DNA of 64,000 nt from Pleurocapsa sp. PCC 7319 (lineage in GTDB: Bacteria > Cyanobacteriota > Cyanobacteriia > Cyanobacteriales > Xenococcaceae), in NCBI RefSeq assembly GCF_000332195.1, contig NZ_KB235922.1, positions 3,259,322 to 3,323,321 of the forward strand. Direction: 5' to 3'. Shown in pieces: positions 34,186 to 43,138 of the stretch. The position numbers were made by a program, and so were the translations under genes. Position 1 is the stretch's first letter; each line of letters begins with the position of its first letter. The notes under the pieces are model-generated. The model saw nothing but the letters and a program-made list of their open reading frames with translations. It searched no databases and had not been told where the DNA came from.

Positions 34186-35631
34186 ATGACTCGTAACCAA
34201 GATTCTTTAGAAATTGCCAATAATTCATCAGAAACCCGTAATTTATTCAATAAAAGCCGGTTATACTCTTTAACCAATGTAATTCAAACGATACGCGGAA
34301 AAACTACAGAGAGAGAAATACTTCAACTGTGCGTGGCTCAAGTCTATGAAGTTCTAAAATGTGATCGAGTTGTAGTCTATAGTTTGCTATCCGAATCTCA
34401 AGGTAAAATCATCGCCGAAGCCTTAACACCTGGTTTTTCACCAACTATTGATTCGATTATTAAAGACCCTTGTTTTGAAGCTAGATATGTCGACCTGTAT
34501 CAAAAAGGTAGAGTCAGGGTGATCGATAATATTTACGAAGCGGGGATGAGTCCTTGTTATGTGGAAAATTTAGAGAAAATAGAGGTCAAAGCCAATTTGG
34601 TTGTTCCTCTAAATTATACGGATAATTCGTTATTTGGTTTATTGGTCACACATCAATGTTCTGCATTTCGTCAATGGGAGCTAGCAGAAGTCAATTTTGC
34701 AATTCAAATTGCTGGTTGGGCTATGGAACAGATTTCGTACTTGAAAAAATATGCTCGACTTCAAACTCAATTAGATCAAACCGTAGAATGGCAAAATTCA
34801 TTACAAAAAATTACTCATGATATTCATAGAGTCAATAATTGTGATGATGTTTTGCAAGTTACAGTAGATCGAGTTCGAGAAATTTTGCAATGTGATCGTA
34901 CAGTTATATATGGATTGTATGACAAAATTGTGGGGAAAATTGTAGCCGAATCAACACTCCCCAGTTTAAAGCCTATTAAAGAGCGCATTATTAAAGACCC
35001 TTGTTTTGAATATCGATTTATAGATAAATATCGACAAGGTAGAACCAGAGCGATCAATAATATTTACCAAGCAGATCTGACTACTTGTTATGTAGAAAAT
35101 CTCGAAAAAATATCTGTTAAATCTAATTTAGTAGTTCCTATTAATTGGCAAAATGGAGAACTTTTTGGCTTATTAGTAGCTCATGAATGTTTTGAATTTA
35201 GAAAATGGCAAGACCAAGAATCAAATTGGCTTCAAAAAGTAGGAGTTCAGACAGGATTAGCCTTGTCTAGATCAAGATTAGAAGCAGAATTAAGTAACCT
35301 AAAATCCAGTAAAAATAGTTTGAAAGCTGCTAGAGAGATTATAAAATTTACTAAAATCAAAACTCAAAAAATAGGAGAGTCACTTCAGAATTTTAATCAA
35401 GTTTTATCAGAAGTAAACAACTTAAATAGAATCTTAAATAAAGAAGTTGCTTTAATTGCTCAATCTGATTTTAAGCCAGAAAAAAAAGAAATTAAAGTCA
35501 TGCAAATATTAGCCAAGAAAATGACTGTTAATGTTGTAAAACTCAAAAAGTATCTGGACTTATATCAAACACATGTTAATCACATGAAAGATATTTTAGA
35601 TGAAGCTGTAATTAGAAAGTTATCTAACTAG
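34186..35631 (+). CDS. Double-GAF protein, cyanobacteriochrome/phytochrome-like, no output domain
   Basis: This 481-residue protein has two homologous GAF domains (about 30-185 and 205-365). Each contains IIKDPCFE, an NIY motif, CYVENLEKI, SNLVVP/ANLVVP and LFGLLV. They resemble PixJ/TaxD1-type GAF domains. A Cys occupies the position of the canonical bilin-binding Cys in both (Cys124, Cys301), but the usual following His is Tyr. A helical tail of about 115 residues ends the protein, without kinase, GGDEF or MCP domain. It may be a sensor partner or adaptor; bilin binding is uncertain. Confidence 0.75.
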   Translation: MTRNQDSLEIANNSSETRNLFNKSRLYSLTNVIQTIRGKTTEREILQLCVAQVYEVLKCDRVVVYSLLSESQGKIIAEALTPGFSPTIDSIIKDPCFEARYVDLYQKGRVRVIDNIYEAGMSPCYVENLEKIEVKANLVVPLNYTDNSLFGLLVTHQCSAFRQWELAEVNFAIQIAGWAMEQISYLKKYARLQTQLDQTVEWQNSLQKITHDIHRVNNCDDVLQVTVDRVREILQCDRTVIYGLYDKIVGKIVAESTLPSLKPIKERIIKDPCFEYRFIDKYRQGRTRAINNIYQADLTTCYVENLEKISVKSNLVVPINWQNGELFGLLVAHECFEFRKWQDQESNWLQKVGVQTGLALSRSRLEAELSNLKSSKNSLKAAREIIKFTKIKTQKIGESLQNFNQVLSEVNNLNRILNKEVALIAQSDFKPEKKEIKVMQILAKKMTVNVVKLKKYLDLYQTHVNHMKDILDEAVIRKLSN

Positions 35632-36392
35632 CTGATTATGTAGAGTATACAACCTAAAAGTTTAGCTCAAACTCAGCTCAGAACCAGATCTCAAAAAAAG
35701 TACATAGATGCATTAGAAACGAAATAATTCTTTCGAGTTATTTGCCGGTAGCATCAAGTAAGTTAAAACTGTTGAAAAATTAACAACAATAGATAGAGTT
35801 ACCACAATTATACTAACTCTACTAAATTCAGTAGGGGATTAGACACAACCTCAACAAAAATTTCTGGTGACTTTGTTTTAAACTCTGTTGAACAGTTGCG
35901 GTCGAGCAAGTTTTACTTTCTCATTCGATATAGCTATCTTAATGAGCAAGCTTATCGCCAACAGTATCAACGTTCGTTTAATTTCTTGAAATTCAACCAA
36001 AAACTAATTAAATCTCATCCTAATTACTCAAGCTTTTGTGATTATGGAGCTATCGCTGCTTCATTTTCCCGAATCATTGTTATTTATTGACTAACCTCAA
36101 CAAGTTTTAGATACTTTGCTAAGACTAGTGGTGAGCTTGTGTCAATTAGGAGAAGATGACTTTTTGATTACTCAAATTGCTATTTATATTAAGTGGTAAT
36201 TACAGATTAGTTTACAAATCGAATTGGAAGCTTACATAAAATATATTAATACTTATAATAATAATCAGTTATTATAGCGATCAGCTCTGGAAACAACTAT
36301 TCTAAAATTATAGTTAATTAGTAAATTTAGGCACTATCACGGCTAAACAGTTTAAGTAAAACTTAGGTAGCAGTTAAGGAAGGATTGCCATA
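35632..36392. other. Gene-free stretch with a possible decayed reading frame
   Basis: A 64-residue frame at 35896-36090 (with NFLKFNQKLIKSHPNYSSF, then CDYGAIAASFS) looks like a fragment of a real protein but has no credible start or ribosome binding site. Nothing else is recognised. It may be the remnant of a lost gene. Confidence 0.3.
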
Positions 36393-37322
36393 GTGATTCA
36401 AAACCTAGAACAACACTATAAGGTCTTGGGATTAGAACCAGGCGCATCTCTCGAAGAAGTTAATCAAGCTTATAAAGACTTGGTGTTTATTTGGCATCCT
36501 GACCGTGTTCCGCAAGAAAATGAGAGATTAGTTAAAAAATCTGTTGCCAAGATTCAACAGATCAATGAGGCGCGGGATTCTTTGCGTTCTTACCATCGTA
36601 CCCATAAGAAAACTAAGATTAATCGCCCAACTACTCCTAAGCCCTATTCTACTAGATCGTATTACAGCGATGGCAATAGTGCAGGTAATCGAGAAACATA
36701 CTCCAAGAGAAATACAACTCAGCGTACCAGCGAAACCTATCGTCAAAGGAGTAAAAAGACTTATTCCCGACCTAACTATCAGCAAACCCCAAGTCGCGAA
36801 CAAGCTAAACCTTGGGACTATCGAGCATACTACTCCACATCAAGTAATTCCAGAAATAGTAACTCTAGTGGGACGGATGGATATCAAGATTTTCGCGAAT
36901 CAAGCAAAAATTATGGTTCAAATCGTCAAGTTGAAAGTAACTATAAAAGACCATACTATAAAGATTTAAGAGGAGCAAATTTAAGTAGATCTAATTTTAA
37001 GGAAAGAGATTTTTCGGGTAGAGATTTATCCCAAGCAGATTTATCCTATGCCGACTTGAGCGATACTTTCTTGCACAAAATTGTTTTAGAAGAAGCAAAT
37101 CTCCAAGGGGCTAACCTCAAAGGGGCGAATTTACTTCAGGCCAACCTAAAAAAAGCTAATCTTAAGGAAGCTAATTTAATTGGCGCAGATTTAAGTGGGG
37201 CCGACTTAAGTGAGGCAGATTTAAGTGGGGCTAAAGTTGGCTTTCAAAATAAAATAATGGTTAAACTTACTGCGGTTAAATTAACCGGTGCAACTCTACC
37301 TGATGGCTCTATTCATCCTTAA
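36393..37322 (+). CDS. J-domain protein with C-terminal pentapeptide repeats
   Basis: The start is GTG 36393. Residues 5-70 form a J domain with the HPD tripeptide at 35-37, which stimulates the ATPase of Hsp70 (DnaK). Residues 75-190 are a disordered Ser/Tyr/Arg/Thr-rich linker. Residues about 190-300 are A(D/N)Lxx pentapeptide repeats (ANLQGANLKGANLLQANLKK) that build a right-handed beta-helix. The family suggests a client-specific DnaJ co-chaperone. It converges with the ABC permease gene. Confidence 0.85.
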   Translation: MIQNLEQHYKVLGLEPGASLEEVNQAYKDLVFIWHPDRVPQENERLVKKSVAKIQQINEARDSLRSYHRTHKKTKINRPTTPKPYSTRSYYSDGNSAGNRETYSKRNTTQRTSETYRQRSKKTYSRPNYQQTPSREQAKPWDYRAYYSTSSNSRNSNSSGTDGYQDFRESSKNYGSNRQVESNYKRPYYKDLRGANLSRSNFKERDFSGRDLSQADLSYADLSDTFLHKIVLEEANLQGANLKGANLLQANLKKANLKEANLIGADLSGADLSEADLSGAKVGFQNKIMVKLTAVKLTGATLPDGSIHP

Positions 37323-37381
37323 AATTTAACTTATTACTGAAACTAGGAAGTGTCTTTATTGGGGTGGAAAGAGGACATACC

Positions 37382-38239
37382 CTAATTACTTAGTGTTTTA
37401 ATCTCTTTGATGGGTAAACTAAATTGATAAGTTCCAGCAGCGGAAAGGGCGATCGCCAAGATTAATAAGATCGCGATACAATACCAGGGAAAATCTGATA
37501 AAGGCAAATAAGCTGCAGAACGCAGCCCAATACTAGTGTAAGTTAAAGGTAAACAGTGAACTACTACTTTTAAAGTAGCCGGTAAATTAGATGGGTCAAA
37601 AAAAGTTCCCCCTAAAAAGGACATGGGAACAATTAGAAAGTTGTTATATAAGCTAACGTTTTCCAGGGATTTAACTCTTAAACCAATAATTACTCCTAAT
37701 CCGGCAAAGACAGCACAATTCAGGATTAGTATAATCAAGAATAAGGGATTGAGAAAGCTACTGATTTTCCCCGTGAACAAGATCGCTACTAAGATGACCG
37801 AAATAGCAGTCATTACTCCCCGCAGAATTCCCGCCAGCATTTTACCCAGATGCAAAGCTAAGGGATGTACTGGTAATAATAGTTCTTCAAACTTTTTAAT
37901 CAAAAGGCGATTCCCACAAATAGAAAAGGTTGTACCACCAAAGCTAATGGTCATCGAGGAGAGAGCTACCATTCCAGGCAAGATGAATTGCAAGTAATTT
38001 ACCCCTGCAGTGGGTTTGATGAAATTATCAATCGTACTACCTAAACCCAAGCCAAAAGTATAAATATATATCAAGGGAGAAAATAACCCTATAGCAGCGA
38101 TTTGAACTCCTCTAGCCCGCAAATCTAGCCATTCCCCATCAAATACAGTTAAGGTGTCTTCTAAAATAGTTTTAAACTTTGGTACAGCATATTTAGCACT
38201 TTTTTTCGTGTTGATGTCGTTCTGAGATTTTAATTTCAC
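37382..38239 (-). CDS. ABC-2 type transporter permease
   Basis: This 285-residue inner-membrane protein has six spans and an N-terminal cytoplasmic segment of about 40 residues. The stretch YLQFILPGMVALSSMTISF and the late SFLGGTFFDPSNLP are typical of ABC-2/NodJ/DrrB-like permeases exporting lipids, polysaccharide or drugs. No ATP-binding subunit gene is adjacent, so its partner must lie elsewhere. It is divergent from the DUF3172 gene. Confidence 0.88.
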   Translation of the reverse strand: MKLKSQNDINTKKSAKYAVPKFKTILEDTLTVFDGEWLDLRARGVQIAAIGLFSPLIYIYTFGLGLGSTIDNFIKPTAGVNYLQFILPGMVALSSMTISFGGTTFSICGNRLLIKKFEELLLPVHPLALHLGKMLAGILRGVMTAISVILVAILFTGKISSFLNPLFLIILILNCAVFAGLGVIIGLRVKSLENVSLYNNFLIVPMSFLGGTFFDPSNLPATLKVVVHCLPLTYTSIGLRSAAYLPLSDFPWYCIAILLILAIALSAAGTYQFSLPIKEIKTLSN

Positions 38240-38320
38240 GAATCAAAACTTTTAAGATGTATGTAGACATTTGATTTTACTTGACAATATTATCAATAAT
38301 CAGTAATCTGTAATACTTTT

Positions 38321-38905
38321 ATGACCCGCAGAAATAGAGACAGTAGAAATAGAGACAGTAGAAATAGAGATAATTACAATCGTTATGATCCTCCGAGTTA
38401 TCGTCAAAGTAATCCTATTCCACCCAAGGATAGTCCGATAAATGTCGCTAAAGCAGCGATTTTAGCCAGTGTTTTTGTAGTAGGTGTAGTGGTCGGGTTG
38501 GCTTTGAATTTAACTACTAGTTCTAATCCCACCACAATCGATTCTAGCCTGCAAATTGACCGCAAAGCCCCCAATCCTGAAATTTGTCAACAGTTTGGAG
38601 CCAGTGCGATCGTTACCGATATGCGGGTATTTTTAACTTTGACTCCTTTCAGCGTCTATTTGACCCAACCCCGTATGCAGCCAGGATGCGTGCTACGCCG
38701 TACCAATTGGGCTGTTCTGGAACAAAAAAAACTAGTTAATTCTGAACAGGTGCGAGATTGTAAGAGAAGAATGAACACCTTTGGCTTTATTGGTACTTTA
38801 GAGGGCAATCCCAAAATTGACTGCGTTTATCAAAATGATGCTGCTGGTAACTTATTTTTGGCTCAGCCAGGATCTGGAGTAAGACCAGAAACAGATAATT
38901 TCTAA
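38321..38905 (+). CDS. DUF3172 family protein
   Basis: This 194-residue protein is found in cyanobacteria. A disordered Arg/Asn/Asp-rich N-terminus (1-40) is followed by one membrane span (about 45-67, AILASVFVVGVVVGLAL) and a conserved periplasmic/lumenal domain with ICQQFGASAIVTDMRVFLT and Cys pairs. Function is unknown. The first codons contain a 15-bp tandem repeat (38330-38371) encoding RNRDS units. It precedes glmS by 62 bases and may be co-transcribed. Confidence 0.8.
   Translation: MTRRNRDSRNRDSRNRDNYNRYDPPSYRQSNPIPPKDSPINVAKAAILASVFVVGVVVGLALNLTTSSNPTTIDSSLQIDRKAPNPEICQQFGASAIVTDMRVFLTLTPFSVYLTQPRMQPGCVLRRTNWAVLEQKKLVNSEQVRDCKRRMNTFGFIGTLEGNPKIDCVYQNDAAGNLFLAQPGSGVRPETDNF
38330..38371 (+). 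repeat. 15-bp tandem repeat in the DUF3172 start region
   Basis: AGAAATAGAGACAGT occurs twice in full and a third time nearly complete, encoding Arg-Asn-Arg-Asp-Ser units. Copy number could vary by slippage without shifting frame. Confidence 0.7.
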
Positions 38906-38967
38906 ACTCATTTTGATTAATCTGATCTAAACTGGAGTCGATTAATAACTTTATAAAAACTTTTAAT

Positions 38968-40851
38968 ATGTGTGGAATTGTCGGATACATCGGTACTCAA
39001 GCAGCTACAGATATTTTAATTGCTGGTTTAGAAAGATTAGAGTATCGTGGTTACGACTCTGCGGGAGTAGCCACGGTCGAAGCAGACAAAATTAACTGTG
39101 TTAAGGCCAAAGGAAAACTATTCAACTTAAGAGAAAAACTAGAACAAACAGAAAATAAATCTCAAATTGGGATTGGACATACCCGCTGGGCAACTCATGG
39201 CAAACCTGAAGAGCATAATGCCCATCCCCATTTAAATGCAGATATGAGTCTTGCCGTAGTGCAAAACGGCATCATTGAAAATTATTTAGAATTAAAATCA
39301 GAATTAATCAGCAAAGGAATTGAATTTCGCTCTGAAACCGATACTGAAGTTATTCCTCATATAATTTCTATATTTCTGGCAAATTCTAGTTCTTTGTTAG
39401 AAGCTGTTCAAAAAGCGATCGCCAGATTAGAAGGAGCATTTGCGATCGCCATTGTCGATGCCAATAATCCTTTTGAGTTGATTGTGGCACGTCAACAAGC
39501 ACCATTGATTTTAGGTTTCGGACAGGGAGAATTTTTCTGTGCCTCGGACATTACAGCAGTTTTGCCTTACACCCGGACCATTCTCAATCTAGAAAATGGT
39601 GAGATAGCCAGACTTACCCCACTGGGAGTAGAAATTTATAACTTTGCTGGCGAGCGTATTTCTCGCTTCCCCCGCACCCTAGATTGGAATCCCGTACAAA
39701 CAGAAAAACAGGGTTTCCGTCACTATATGCTCAAAGAAATTTACGAGCAACCTGCGGTAGTTAGAACGTGTTTAGATACTTACATCAATCCCAACTGGCA
39801 CGCAGATGAAAATCCTGATTATAGTCCTGTAAATATTGGTTTAACTCCCAATCTAACTGATGATTTAAAACATATTCAAATATTAGCTTGTGGTACAAGT
39901 TGGCACGCTGCATTAGTTGGTAAATACCTCTTAGAACAAGTCTCAGGTATTCCCACTACCGTCGATTATGCCTCTGAGTTTCGTTACTCCCCTAAACCCA
40001 TAATTCCCAACACTCTTACTATTGGTGTGACCCAATCTGGAGAAACTGCAGATACCATTGCCGCCTTAGAATCAGAAAGAGCTAGACGAGCAGATTTAGA
40101 ACCTAAATTCCAGGCAAAATTACTAGCTGTAACTAATCGAGCAGAAAGTTCTATTGCTCAAATATGCGATCGCATTATTGATACTCAAGCAGGTATCGAA
40201 ATTGGTGTTGCAGCTACTAAAACTTTTGTAGCTCAGGTGATGGGTTTTTATTTCCTCTCTTTAGATTTAGCCTTTCGTCAAAAAACAATATCCAATAGCA
40301 GAATTGGCGAAATAATTGAAGGCTTGCGTCATATCCCCAGTCAGATTGAAACTATTCTCGATACCCAAGCAGAATATATTGAAGAATTAGCTCATGATTT
40401 TACAGCCGAAACCGAAGACTTTATTTTTATTGGCAGAGGCATCAACTTTCCCATTGCCCTTGAAGGTGCGTTAAAACTCAAAGAAATCTCTTATATCCAT
40501 GCAGAAGCCTATCCCGCAGGTGAAATGAAACACGGACCGATTGCATTACTAGATAATAAAGTACCAGTAGTCGCTGTCGCTATGCCTGGGAGTGTATATG
40601 ACAAAGTGATTTCTAACGCTCAAGAAGCCAAAGCTAGAGATGCTCGTTTAATTGGTGTCACTACCGCCATGAATGCTACTGAAGCAGCCCATACTTTTGA
40701 TGATATGTTGACTGTACCAGAGGTAGATGAATTGATTTCTCCTGTACTCTCAGTTATTCCCTTACAAATGTTGTCTTATCATATTGCAGCGATTAAAGGG
40801 CTAGATGTAGACCAGCCTCGTAATTTAGCGAAAAGTGTGACTGTTGAGTAG
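38968..40851 (+). CDS. glmS: Glutamine--fructose-6-phosphate aminotransferase (isomerizing)
   Basis: Makes glucosamine-6-phosphate from fructose-6-phosphate and glutamine, the first step to UDP-GlcNAc. This 627-residue protein has an N-terminal Ntn glutaminase domain with nucleophile Cys2 (MCGIVGYIG), HTRWATHG and a DTEVIPH segment. Two SIS domains follow (about 300-620, with CGTSWHAA and SQSGETADT), ending PRNLAKSVTVE as in all GlmS. Length is normal. A strong bidirectional terminator follows at 40921. Confidence 0.97.
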   Translation: MCGIVGYIGTQAATDILIAGLERLEYRGYDSAGVATVEADKINCVKAKGKLFNLREKLEQTENKSQIGIGHTRWATHGKPEEHNAHPHLNADMSLAVVQNGIIENYLELKSELISKGIEFRSETDTEVIPHIISIFLANSSSLLEAVQKAIARLEGAFAIAIVDANNPFELIVARQQAPLILGFGQGEFFCASDITAVLPYTRTILNLENGEIARLTPLGVEIYNFAGERISRFPRTLDWNPVQTEKQGFRHYMLKEIYEQPAVVRTCLDTYINPNWHADENPDYSPVNIGLTPNLTDDLKHIQILACGTSWHAALVGKYLLEQVSGIPTTVDYASEFRYSPKPIIPNTLTIGVTQSGETADTIAALESERARRADLEPKFQAKLLAVTNRAESSIAQICDRIIDTQAGIEIGVAATKTFVAQVMGFYFLSLDLAFRQKTISNSRIGEIIEGLRHIPSQIETILDTQAEYIEELAHDFTAETEDFIFIGRGINFPIALEGALKLKEISYIHAEAYPAGEMKHGPIALLDNKVPVVAVAMPGSVYDKVISNAQEAKARDARLIGVTTAMNATEAAHTFDDMLTVPEVDELISPVLSVIPLQMLSYHIAAIKGLDVDQPRNLAKSVTVE

Positions 40852-40920
40852 AATAAATGCTATTTGCTTGCTTTTAATCTATTTATCTTAGCATTGCGCT
40901 TGAAATCATATGAATATAAT

Positions 40921-40970
40921 AAGCCATACTCAATTACCTTGCAAAATAATTGAGTATGGCTTTATTTCTT
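40921..40970. terminator. Strong bidirectional terminator after glmS
   Basis: A perfect 16-bp stem (40921-40936 with 40947-40962) with a 10-base loop is followed by TTTATTTCTT on the plus strand. It sits between glmS and the convergent LysM-gene remnant and can serve both. Confidence 0.8.
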
Positions 40971-41003
40971 GTTGGATTAAATTCGAATTATTTGGCGATC
41001 GCT

Positions 41004-41330
41004 TTAAGCATTAACAACCATGTCAACCGAACCATTATAGTCCACATCTGCATACATTGTATCTACATAACCATCGCCATTTGAATCGACATAGGCGGTG
41101 TCTACGTAACCATCACCATTAGAGTCTACATAATATTCATCTGTGTAACCGTCGCAGTTATAATCTACTTCCATTGCACTAGGTTCATCTTCATGAATAG
41201 AAGGAGTTATAGCTGTATGTTGTGAGGAAGAAGGAATATCTAATTGTTGACCTGGATAGATTTTGTGAGGACTATTAAGTATGTCGCGATTGGCATTATA
41301 AATATCTTGATAGCTAACGCCAGGATAATT
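41004..41330 (-). pseudogene. LysM / EF-hand-like repeat protein, interrupted by an IS
   Basis: The minus strand encodes the C-terminal half of a LysM domain (YQDIYNANRDIL, then KIYPGQQLDIP). A linker and tandem calcium-binding-like loops (DYNCDGYTD, DSNGDGYVD twice, DVDYNGSVD) follow, then a stop at 41004. The frame runs straight into the left inverted repeat of the ISAs1-family element. On the other side of the element, a minus frame from ATG 42535 (MTTANFNEPKTPPRQPKDS) may be the N-terminus. The first half of the LysM domain is missing, so a deletion probably accompanied the insertion. Confidence 0.7.
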
Positions 41331-42483
41331 TTCAGGGCTATTTCATTCTAAATGGTAGGATAACCATGTTAAGTTAGAATCGAATTGAATAAATGAATCA
41401 AATCGCACTTCTAGATGTCTTTGAGGGAATGCCAGACTGTAGAAGAAAACAAGGAAAAAGACATTCACTAAAATTGTGTTTAGCTTTGTTTATCTTGGCG
41501 GTGGCTGCGGGAAATCAAGGGTTTCTGGCGATAGGAGATTGGCTCTCGTCTTATAGCAGACAGTTAAAGGAACTGTTTGGCGTAGAGCGGTTGCCATCCT
41601 ACAGTACCATTAGAAGAGCCTTGCTGGGTCTAGATTATGAAGAGTATTCATCTAGATTAGCTCGTTTTTTGGAGATTACTCCCAGAGAAGGGGAAACTTT
41701 AGCTGTCGATGGCAAAGTCTTGAGAGGCTCATACTTGTTATCGGAAGACAATCCTAACTGTGAGCCACATCAAGCGATAACGTTGGTTAGTGCTTACTTG
41801 GTCGAAAGAGGATTAATTTTAAGACCGCAGGAAGTCGAGAATAAGAGTAACGAAATTAAGGCGGTACCGCAGTTAATCGAAGCTTTAGCACTAAAAGGTG
41901 TCGTAGTGGCATTTGATGCCATGAACACCCAAAAAAACAGTAAAAACAATTGTCAAGAGTGGGAATCATTACTTAGCAGCAGTCAAAGGTAATCAGCCTC
42001 AGCTTTTTCCAACTATTCAATGGCATTTTATCCCAGAAGACAGTTTTGAACAGATCAATTCAGGACATGGACGGATTGAAAAACGAAGAGTAAGTATCGC
42101 TCGAATCAGTCTTCATCTGACGGATTGGTTAGCAGTCAAAACAATTATTAAGGTTGAATCTGAACGTAAAACGAAATCTAAAATAGAATTTAATAACAGA
42201 TATTATATTTCTGACTTAAAAGAAACAGCATTTCAGTTTTACCAAAGAATTCGTAGTTATTGGGGAGTTGAGAACAAAGTTCACTATGTAAGAGATGTAA
42301 CTCAAGGTGAAGATAAATCGAGAATTCGTACCACTCCATTACCTCAAATCATGGCGATCGCGAGAAATTTAGCCCTAAATTTATATCGAGATGCTGGATT
42401 TTCTAATATGGCTCAAGCAGAACGAAAATGTAAGTATGGTCTTGAGCGCATTTTGGAAATTTTTAGAATGAAATAGCCCTGAA
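41331..42483 (+). mobile_element. ISAs1-family insertion sequence
   Basis: The element of about 1.15 kb is bounded by perfect 22-bp inverted repeats (41331-41352 and 42462-42483) whose core begins CAGGGCTATTTCATTC. It carries one transposase gene split by a frameshift. I see no exact target-site duplication. It interrupts the LysM/EF-hand-like gene. Confidence 0.85.
41393..42476 (+). pseudogene. ISAs1-family transposase, split by a frameshift at an A7 run
   Basis: The first frame (41393-41992) encodes the N-terminal DDE_Tnp_1-associated domain (MNQIALLDVFEGMPDCRRKQ) and the first catalytic Asp region LAVDGKVLRGS, then FDAMNTQ. At the run of seven A near 41930-41936 the coding continues in the +1 frame with VKTIVKSGNHYLAAVKGNQP. 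That frame runs through SYWGVENKVHYVRDV to RNLALNLYRDAGF and stops at 42474 inside the right inverted repeat. The A7 run may be a mutation or a slippage site. Confidence 0.82.
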
Positions 42484-42750
42484 TCTTTGGGTTGTCGTGG
42501 TGGTGTTTTTGGCTCGTTGAAGTTGGCAGTGGTCATTTTTTGGGGTATTTGGGGTTTGATTGGCTTAAATATAGTTAATTGCGTGGAATTAAGAGATTTA
42601 ATCTCTTTTAATTCTTGAATGCTGGAGTAATCTGGCTTATGATTCTGCTAGAAAAGAGTTCATCTTGTTCATCAAATCTTTGATCTTTTTCTCCTCCCAA
42701 TCTGAACCGAGAAAACCCGCAATTCCGAATACACCTAGAAACTTTTTGCT

Positions 42751-42853
42751 CTACTGAACTTTTCTGCCAAAACAGCTGAACTTTCCTGAACAAAACGGGA
42801 TTTTTTCTGCCGAGTATTTTCGCGATAGTGGAATCAATAAAGGAAAAAGAACA
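42751..42853 (+). repeat. Leader repeat, copy 1 (upstream of the 94-aa gene)
   Basis: About 100 bases immediately before ATG 42854 match 52430-52532 without gaps, with about 7 differences in 97 positions by my count. Each copy carries three (A/G/C)CTGAAC heptamers with spacings of 22 and 10 bases. Both copies precede a small gene. Confidence 0.8.
42753..42791 (+). promoter_or_regulatory. Candidate regulator-binding direct repeats (CTGAAC)
   Basis: CTGAAC-containing heptamers start at 42753, 42775 and 42785. Tandem sites about one helical turn apart are typical of OmpR-type response-regulator operators. The responsible regulator is unknown. Confidence 0.35.
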
Positions 42854-43138
42854 ATGGCATTAGAGCAAATTTATACTTCAAAAAGCGATTATTATTTTCT
42901 CAAAGGTTATGGTGAGATAGTCATTCACAAAGAGACCGAATCCTACTATATGAATGGCTCATATTATCAGAATGGAAACTCTAGTGATTTTTGGACAAGT
43001 TCTAGAGCGAATTCCAGCAGTGATCCAACCAGAGTTTATCAAGGTAACTGGAAAGTTTATGAAAATGTCATTGGCACGAATGGTTCTGATCTTATTAAAC
43101 GTGAGTTCGACAAAGCTAAAACTTTAGGAATTCATTAA
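42854..43138 (+). CDS. Small hypothetical protein with a shared leader
   Basis: This 94-residue protein has no signal peptide, is rich in Tyr, Ser and Asn in the middle (YMNGSYYQNGNSSDFW) and ends in a short charged helix (DLIKREFDKAKTLGIH). No family is recognised. The AAAGGAAA stretch before ATG 42854 is part of the leader repeat shared with the gene at 52555. A short hairpin at 43143-43172 follows the stop and may terminate the transcript. Confidence 0.6.
   Translation: MALEQIYTSKSDYYFLKGYGEIVIHKETESYYMNGSYYQNGNSSDFWTSSRANSSSDPTRVYQGNWKVYENVIGTNGSDLIKREFDKAKTLGIH

Noticed and set aside
41925-41945. Programmed -1 frameshift at A-AAA-AAC in the ISAs1 transposase
   Set aside because: A -1 shift there reads CAG then TAA; the continuing frame is +1 (or -2), so the classical mechanism does not fit.
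42753-42791. Calling the CTGAAC repeats a cyanobacterial Pho box
   Set aside because: Spacing is similar, but the core differs from the CTTAACCT-type repeat, and no phosphate gene is nearby.
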